Origin: Combretum micranthum
Taxonomy: Eukaryota > Streptophyta > Magnoliopsida > Myrtales > Combretaceae
Assembly: GCA_024138025.1 (NCBI GenBank)
Contig: JAMXBD010000012.1
Location: 1,922,001 to 1,986,000 of the forward strand
Direction: 5' to 3'
Length of the DNA stretch: 64,000 bases
The first letter of the stretch is position 1. Every line of letters begins with the position of its first letter. The notes beneath the pieces are model-generated. The model worked only from the letters and a program-made list of their open reading frames with translations. It did not search any database and was not told the origin of the DNA. Positions 56,680-64,000 of this stretch are shown here, in pieces. The translations under genes and the position numbers were made by a program.

Positions 56680-58260
56680 TGTCTCTAGTGATAATTCCTT
56701 TGATCAACTATTGAGAGCATTTGATGGTGAAAAAGCTACAGTTTCCAAGGAGAAATTGAAGCTTGAGGGAGACCCTGGAATTGGACATATCTCGACTTTT
56801 TGAGCCTCTATGAGCATGAGATGCAAAAGTTCAAGCTAAAGACTATAAATAAAGTGCTCCATGGGAGGCAGCCCATGCTTAATAAAAACATTTTTATTTT
56901 GTTTGTTTTATGTTTTTCTTTATTGATAGGGTGGGTATAATAAGATGACTCTATCTTGTGCTGTAAGGATTGGAACTTTAAACACTTCAAATGTTAAACC
57001 AGCGAAGTACCGGTATCCTAACTCTTTTGTTTTCTTGTGTTCATTATGTCTTTATTTCTTTCCTGTATATAGCTGAAAGAGGAACAGTGAGGAAAATGTT
57101 CAATTTAAGTGTGGGGGAGGGGATAATGTGAAGAAGTGAGTATAGCTGTTTGCTGATGTCTAAATTATTGAATTTATTTGCATATCTATGACATTTGAAT
57201 AGGATTGTTGACCCACACTTTGAATTATCTATCCTTAAGTAATATATGGCCAATTTTAGGTAAAATTTTTCAAAAATTTTATGAAATCTGGAGATTGTGC
57301 TAATTATTATCAATAACATATGTACAAATATGAAATTGACTTGCTTAAGTGTCTTACTCACTTGTTGTTGTGATTAGAATACTTAGTTAAAATTAAGTAG
57401 CACAATTTTAAGGAACAAATTTACCTTATTTGTAGCTTTAGAATTGGAAGTTTAAGAGTAGGTTGAGTTCTTATGTGAAAAATAAACAGGTTTACTTTTA
57501 GGAAAAAGTTAGCTTGTATATACTCTTTTCAGTTCTTTTTAAAAAGCATTTCAAAACTTAGTGAAAGAGGTAGATGAAACTTTTTACTTAGTGATCCTTT
57601 AAAAAAAGTGTTAATCTTGAAACAAGCATAATTTTTACTCCATTGACTCAGGCAATTGAGTCATGAGTATCCAAACTTGAATATTGGAGTGAGGAAGAGT
57701 CCGTAGGAGTCCTTTTAAAATCTAGTCACTTGGGTGATGAGCTCGGGATGTGCCAACTCAATGAACTTACTATAACAAAAAGGGAGGAAAGACAAAAATT
57801 TAGTTCTTGAACTTTAAAAAAAAATGTGTGCTTGTATGAATCAAAAGAAAATGAATGCTGGAGCACCAAGTGAAATAAGACTTATAATATAAAGGGAGAA
57901 AGTCTAGGAAAAAGTAGATACCGCATGCTTTTACTCTATATTGCTATGATTATATGCTTGCAAATGTCCAATGAAGTTTAAATGGGTATTTTTCTTACAA
58001 GACTGAGTATTTACTTTTAGAAAAAAAGGTTTTTTTTGTTAAACACTTGGATTAAAGTTTGTTTTGTCTAGATTAGCTATTGAATTTTGATTATGGTAAT
58101 CTAATTACATATAACCAGTCTGATTAGAGCAGTAGGCACTAGCAATGCAAGTCATAATCTAGAAAAGATGCTTGAAATTGTGAAAGTGAAAATTAGCACT
58201 GTCTATGAAATATTTCTATTTTGGTCTTATTTATTTTGCTTGAGGACAAACAAAAGTTCA
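56680..58260 (+). other. Athila-type 3' region without pol
   Basis: From 56680 the sequence has motifs of the Athila 3' untranslated part (a CTCCATGGGAGGCAGCCCATG inverted word near 56858, AAGTGTGGGGGAGGGG at 57108) and is otherwise AT-rich. No reverse transcriptase, integrase or envelope-like reading frame was found in either orientation. The frames at 56808-56990 and 57044-57361 are on the wrong strand and without content. Confidence 0.6.
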
Positions 58261-58274
58261 AGTGTGGGGGATTT

Positions 58275-59888
58275 TGATAAAGTCAGATTATACCTACTTT
58301 TCATTTATTAAATCATGCTAAATTGTCATTAATTTTATAGATATCATGAAGAATTGGTACTTTAGTGTGCTTAATGTGATATTTCAGGTCTTAAAGGAAT
58401 TATAATGTAAATATAATCAAAATGGAGGAGTTTTGTGCAAGATTGGAATCAAGGAAATTTCAAGGCCGACCAATATGAAATGAAACATCGACTACTGGAA
58501 TAGCAATGCTGCTAGCCTAAACAACAGGACGGCATCAGCCTTCATTTTACCTATACGTCGGCAAAATCAATTTATATGCCATCGGCGTTGTCACCGGCCT
58601 TCAGTCAAAGCTGGCAGTGTAAGCTCGAATGCTGGTTGCCATTTCGTCTCTGACTTAATTTCAAATCAACATATGTTAGAAAAATTTCATTAAAGGTCAT
58701 CGACTTTAAGCTAGTTTTCCAAATGGACATAATCAAAATTTTAAGCACCAGCTTCAATATTGCCAGTGTAAAGAAAAAAAATGTCATCAGCCTTCATTGA
58801 ATTACATTGAACACTGGCTATTGGGAGATTCAAAGCCACTGACCTTGAGCCGATGTACATTCAAAACTGCTTTTGGAAGACAATATTACATTGAACCCGT
58901 GCAAGGTAGCCCGATGAAGTACATTTGGAAACGGTCGGCCTAAGTCCTATCTCTTGATTTTCCTTCATTTTTCTTACAAATTGTTCTCCTCAGCTATTGT
59001 ATCAATCATCCATAAAAAAATTAGATCTATTAGAAATAGAAAAATAGAAAAACTCCTAAAAATTCTTGAGAAAAGTCCTATGACTATGAATGGCCAAATT
59101 TCCATTTTCTTGCTAAAGGATTGTTACAAGTTTCGGTTCTTCAAGAATTATAATATCTAACTAATTTCTTTGTTCTGCTCTTATTTTGGGTGTTTATATA
59201 TCTTCTAAATGTGTTGTTATTGTTATTTTTCTTGATTGATACAAATTAGGGTTCCTTTGTTCAATTAACAAAGTAATATACTGTTAATTAGAATATCAAA
59301 TTCGTAATTGTTTGATTGTTCTAATATTTGTGGTACAATAACATGGTTGATTATATGATATATAATTGATTTGTGTCATAAGGATATATAATCTAGTCTA
59401 TCTAGATTATCTTATGATTTGTTGGCTTGAATTGGTAGTCTCTTTTGTTTTTCATGCTATTGATAGATTAAACCCTAAGAGCTTGTTAAGGCTGTTTAAT
59501 CAATAAGGAAAATAATCAAAGAGCTGTTTTGATTATTGAAATAGTAAGGAGAGATAGATTGTTAGAGCTTGTTAATGACCATAACCAATTTATCTCAGTT
59601 AAAGAATTGAAATCTTTACATCAATGATCAATTCTATGAACTGAATTGTAATCATACTTTTGGATAGGAACTCCTTGATATTGAATGAATTTTTGAATTT
59701 TGTTTACTTGCTTTAGATATAATTAGTTTTCTTATTTTCTTTGATTTCACACACACCCCCTCCCCCCTTTCTTCTTTTCTTCATCTAATTTCTATTAAAA
59801 ATAAATTTTACCAATCCATATGGATCGACCCTTCTCACGGCCATATACAAATTTTGAGAGTAGGAATATATATTTATTGGATTCAACA
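58275..59888 (+). repeat. Athila-type 3' LTR, full length
   Basis: About 1.61 kb following the polypurine tract. Its central part (58455-58940) holds a dense set of GCCGGC, GGCCTT, GGCAGTGTAAGC-like words, the section missing from the 5' LTR. Ends near TTGGATTCAACA. Confidence 0.82.
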
Positions 59889-61417
59889 CCCACTACACAT
59901 TGTTGGGATTATCTAATCTCTAAGAACTTATTGAATAGGCATTGGTGAGTAGTAAGATAAAGAATTATGGGTTCATAGACTTGTGTTAAGGGTAATTGGA
60001 AGTTCACTAAAATAACTATGTTACATGTTTAAGGATCTAGGAAATTGAAATTGAAAGAAAATGGAGTTCAAATTGATAGTTGGAAAGGATTGAGTAATTT
60101 GATTTATTGAAATAGGTAATTGAACTTAAGCAATTTAGTTCATTTGAAAATTGAAAGGGATGGAGGTGTTTAATTGGTTGGAATAAAAAATCCACTTGGC
60201 TACATTCACCCTTTACTATATAAAAGCTAATAGATAAGTTGAAGACGATTATTAGAAATCTCTAATTTTAATTTAATCTATTTACTAGTTCAATTTTGTT
60301 AATTTACCTAATCATATGTTGCAGTTTAGTTTAATTGATTTATTTAATTAAATTATTTAAGTTCAATTTCTAAATTAAATTTTAAAATCAACCGCCTATT
60401 ATACTATTTAATTATGACATTTCTAACTTAGAGTAACAAAAATTTGGAGTGTTTCATAATGTCAGCACAGTAGTTTGACACTTAGGCCACGGCTGGTGAT
60501 TCAGCAAATAGCTGATAGAGCAAATGGTATAAGATAACGTCCATTTGCGTTCGGTGAGAAGCAGTATATGTAGTGCACAACTATAGATACCGATTTGGCT
60601 GCATATCACTATGGAATGGAATAAATGAAGATGCAGCTGTGAACCCTATGCGAGGTTATTACATAGAATGTTCCTATAGGAGATTAAGTATTCGACCTAC
60701 CTTAAATAATCCCTTGAGCAGTTGCTGCTACTTAGGATCATTAGATTCCTATAGCTTGTTGATCAGAATGTGAGTGCATCTATGTTGTTTGAATCACTTT
60801 AAATAATAATTATAAATCGTTAGTTGTTGCATTACACATAGTTTAGGTATGTGCGCTATATCGTATGTGTTTATATTATTGTGTATACGGTTTGGCTCAC
60901 TCTTGTTACTTTTCAGGCACAAATGGTTCTAATAGCGAGTATTATGATGATTTGAGATATGCAACCGACTTCGAGAAGCTTCTTGATGAGATTAGAGATT
61001 AAGGGTGAGGCTCATATTTTATTTTCTTTTAGACACTAGTTTATTTCAGACTTATTGTTATCTTTTAGGCCTTTCTATGAGCCTTGGACTTGTATCGAGT
61101 TTTAACACTTTTTAGATATCTTTTATAGTTGTTATCTTTCATGGATGATTATAAAGACTTTTGAAACTAATGTTATTAGATATTATCTCTATGTTTAGCT
61201 TACTCATGAGAGTAGCTTTTTATCAAATATTTTGTATAAATTACATTTCCATTGCATCGTTCAAAGTTTTCAAAAAACTAGATAAATGATTTTAAAATAT
61301 AAAATTGGATAGCAAATGAATTAGTTGAACTAGTCTTCTATATTTGCCTTGTGTATAATGCTTTAGCATTATATGTGGCAAAATCGAATGCACCTTAATT
61401 CTGAACGGGGCATGACA
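59889..61417 (+). repeat. Gypsy-like LTR, right of the Athila element
   Basis: Contains TTTGCGTTCGGTGAGAAGC (60544), a GTATACGGTTTGGCTCACTCTTGTTACTTTTCAGGCAC block (60890-60920) and ends GAACGGGGCATGACA (61417), a composition typical of plant Gypsy solo LTRs. No internal domain is attached. The reading frame at 60573-60773 falls inside it. Start uncertain because the Athila insertion lies at or near it. Confidence 0.6.
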
Positions 61418-61722
61418 CTAGGTGCGCTAACATGACTTTAAAGAAAAATTGACTAAATTGTATCATGAAAAATTTGCAGTCAGTCTTTTTATTTTTTATT
61501 TTTTGAATTTTCAATGCAAACAGCAAATTTTGATATTTCATGGATCTTGTACATTGGACAACCAAAAGGTCATCCTGTCATATTAATATCTTTCAATGAG
61601 AAATAGTTTTTGAGGTATTATCAAATACTATCTGGCATATGCTACAGAATCAACAGTTCATAAATAAACCTTGCTTATCTCGTCCACGTTCCTATCGTTG
61701 GACCTTCAGTTGTTTCTGTCAG

Positions 61723-61817
61723 GTGTCAATACTGTTGATATGCTTTCTGTTTTTGCGTCGGACTATTATGGTGATCTAACTGCACTTGCTGATCTCGTCT
61801 TGGATCCAGGACATGAT
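61723..61817 (+). pseudogene. exon-like fragment of an unidentified gene
   Basis: A 95-bp stretch with normal protein composition (VDMLSVFASDYYGDLTALAD then LVLDPGHD) preceded by a pyrimidine-rich acceptor-like TTGTTTCTGTCAG and followed by a donor-like GTAAGC. No neighbouring exon was recognised on either side. It could be a relic exon, a fragment carried by a transposon, or chance; I do not recognise the protein family. Confidence 0.35.
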
Positions 61818-63544
61818 GTAAGCTCTTCACGAGGCAGCAAATTTTGACTTAAGTTTTAATGCAATCCCTGGTTCACCCAAAAAAATCAAATGATTTTGAA
61901 ACAAAGTAGCCAATGTGGATCACAAAAATTTTACTAAATTTTCTTTTAAAGAGGGGGGAATTTGAGCTTAACGTTTGAAGATTCCATTCCAAACATTTCA
62001 ATGCGAGATTGTAGTTCTTTGATTCACTTCAATAAGGAATAATCGTTTTGCCCGACTTACAAAATTCTATCAAATCCTCCCATTACATATTTTCCTACTT
62101 GTATATTTAATTGTCGGATTAAAAATGCCTTTATACATACAATGGTCCATCAGGTGATTAAAGTAAAAGAGGTCCGTGACAGACGTCGCAACATACCACA
62201 CCAATTGCTCTTTTTATATAATTATAAGCTACAATTAAATAGCTAATGACGCATATTGTCTAATTTAATACAACTGGATCATGGACCAGAAGACGAATCT
62301 AATTTCATCGCCATGAGTGATGGCATTCTCCACAAGTAGGTTATGCAAATTTTAATGTTTACCATATGTCTGATTATTTAACTTATTATGAAATAGTGAA
62401 TCATCGTGCATCCACGAAATGTATCACTTTCCATGAATCTAAGGTTTGGATTCCTGTATGCGAGTTATGCATGTCGACTAACCACGGGTCCTTTTTTTTT
62501 TTTTTTAAATTTATTTAAGGGTTTTTATAGGTTAAATTTGGGGTAATTTAGTGTTTCAACTTTTATTTTCAATGATAAAACAATGGCAACACAATCCTTC
62601 CTACGACTATAAGTTTACACATACATACATATATATAATGTTTTATCTATATATTGGGGAATCACAAAATTTGAAAATTGATACTTAAATACTATGAGAA
62701 ATATAACAAAATGTTATATCATGTGAAAGTATATTATTTAATGAAATAAAAAAATTTCATTTTAAGACTAGATGAACTTTGTTTTGCAACTCATAGGCTT
62801 TTCAAGTTTTACATGGTTCAAATAGTTCGATGGCATGTATGAGATCTTATTTTAAATTTATGTATACCTTGTGAGCTTCCTGATAATATTAATTTTACTA
62901 AAATCGAATATCACATCTAAAAGTTATATATGATTAGAAATATTTGGTTAAGTTTCACTAGCGCTACCTTGACATTTTAAATATAATAGAATTGTACCTA
63001 AATAAAATTTTTGCATACATAACATATCTAAACTTTTTAAATCTTATACCCACTGTACTTTTGGCAAGAATCCGGACAAAAGTCCAATAATATACTGACA
63101 TAGTAGGCAATCTATATTAAAAAATAATTTTCCCTTCCATGTTGGTATATTTAATCCTTTTTTCTTATTTTACTTCCCTCTCTTTCTGCTGCGCATCATC
63201 TCTCTCTCTTCCCTTTTCTTCTTCTTCTTCACCATTAAAAAAAATATTGAAAATAATTTCATTGTTCACATGCTAGACAAATAGCCTGAACACACAATTG
63301 TTATCCCCACTTTCTTTAGACTTTCATGTTTCAAGTTTTGACCTACGTCCTCATTAGTCTGGTCAATCCTTTAGTGCTAGACACGGTCTCACCGATCACA
63401 TTCCTAACCAACATCACCCAATTAATTCAACATTTCCAACACCTAAACAAACCAAACATAAACTCCACAACGAAACTTTTTCTCTTCTCAAACTCCAAAA
63501 TCATCCCCTAAGCACCCCTCCCAACACATCCCTTCCTCCCCTCT

Positions 63545-63564
63545 CCCCCCCCCCCCCCCCCCCC
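63545..63564. repeat. run of 20 consecutive C
   Basis: A homopolymer of 20 C in a wider C/T-rich stretch (63480-63575). Unusual in a genome this AT-rich. Confidence 0.95.
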
Positions 63565-63760
63565 AACCACCTAAAGAGATCATTTTTCTTTTCATTACCG
63601 TCCTTCAAGTTTATGGTGTGTGATTTGTTGAAAAGCCAAAATGTCTATTTTCATGACTTTCACTACCTCAAAGTTTGAAACTTTCACTTTACATAACAAA
63701 ACCCAAATTGGACCCTTCATTGTTGTTGCCATTGTCATCATCATCACAAGGTTGTTTTAT

Positions 63761-64000
63761 GTTAGGAAACCGGTGTAGCGAAAGTGATAACAAAATACGG
63801 GGAATATAATTGATAAATAAAATACAAGCAAAACAACTAAAATAAATATGCGGCACCTAAAAATTTAACGTGGTTCACCTTTTGTATAAACTACATCCAT
63901 AGGACCAACTCCAAAAATTTCTTCCACTATACAAATAGTAGGCTTACAAGAGAGATACTTCTCTAGAAAAATATTCTAAAGGTACAATACAAATAATTAA
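63761..64000. repeat. possible LTR or transposon start, cut by window end
   Basis: TTAGGAAACCGGTGTAGCG followed by AATTTAACGTGGTTCACC and AATAGTAGGCTTACAAG. The ACGTGGTTC phrase is common in plant Copia-type repeats. No second copy is inside the window, so this is a weak call. Confidence 0.3.

Larger units (their letters stand above)
53534..59888 (+). mobile_element. Athila-type Gypsy element without RT and integrase
   Basis: A 6.35-kb element with LTRs at 53534-54222 and 58275-59888, an Athila/Tat-style primer site, gag, protease remnants and a polypurine tract (GTGTGGGGGA, 58262-58271). Gag and protease sequence match the Athila style. No reverse transcriptase, RNase H, integrase or env-like frame could be recognised between 56680 and 58260; an internal AAGTGTGGGGGAGGGG at 57108 is the second purine motif that Athila elements usually carry upstream of the 3' LTR. 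The 5' LTR is ~925 bp shorter than the 3' LTR. LTR divergence and many stops show an old, dead copy. Confidence 0.85.
61418..63760. other. intergenic, one exon-like fragment, poly-C run
   Basis: AT-rich DNA. Apart from the fragment at 61723-61817 and the C run at 63545-63564, nothing coding was found. A T run occurs near 62494-62507. CT-rich sequence at 63170-63235 could be a leader-like tract. Confidence 0.45.

Noticed and set aside
60573..60773. 66-residue plus-strand frame
   Set aside because: Falls within an LTR-like sequence with typical LTR phrases around it.
1..64000. CRISPR arrays, bacterial operons, phage or integron structures
   Set aside because: The window is eukaryotic plant DNA; no regularly spaced short repeats with unique spacers were seen.

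Overview
The window looks like a transposon-dominated intergenic stretch of a eudicot plant nuclear genome. It is AT-rich, has introns-style and plant-specific features (a CLE signalling-peptide gene), and contains several plant LTR-retrotransposon lineages (Copia, chromovirus, Tat, Athila) plus hAT- and Mutator-like elements. I cannot name the species. The only host gene I can support as intact is a 100-codon CLE peptide precursor at 1794-2096; a tandem duplicate of it at 5002-5316 is broken.

Layout. 1-6438: a ~145-bp tandem repeat interrupted by a hAT-type MITE with a perfect 8-bp target duplication, then the CLE gene, an old Tekay-like LTR relic, the CLE pseudogene copy and a Mutator-like MITE. 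6439-11984: a young Copia element (LTRs differ by two substitutions and one indel, target duplication ATTAG) whose middle 2.8 kb is inverted, leaving 583-bp inverted repeat arms. 12890-19022: a MITE-like repeat split by a young chromovirus (13200-18813, minus strand). 22540-37900: a decayed Tat-lineage Gypsy relic, itself split by a complete but defective Tekay-like chromovirus (25456-34086, minus, target duplication ATCAG) and by a non-autonomous Mutator-like element with ~180-bp terminal inverted repeats (34966-37220). 37904-42240: a deleted Gypsy derivative with gag and protease fused in frame to integrase, its right LTR adjoining a further pol 3' fragment.

42240-48350 is gene-poor AT-rich DNA with LTR-like pieces. 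48350-52789 holds an Athila-type LTR relic and a truncated Tekay-like element (gag and 5' LTR, minus). 53534-59888 is an Athila-type element that kept gag and protease remnants but has no recognisable reverse transcriptase or integrase, nested in another LTR-like sequence that ends at 61417. The last 2.6 kb has one exon-like fragment, a run of 20 C, and the start of another repeat.

The most unusual signals are (1) the Copia element with a microhomology-bounded internal inversion, which could make a long hairpin RNA; (2) clusters of short GC-rich CCGGC/GGCC-type motifs in the LTRs of at least three different Gypsy families, arranged in one family as three 21-bp tandem units next to the TATA box; (3) the in-frame protease-integrase deletion fusion; and (4) the CLE gene pair. 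No tRNA, rRNA or CRISPR array was recognised, and no complete autonomous transposon.
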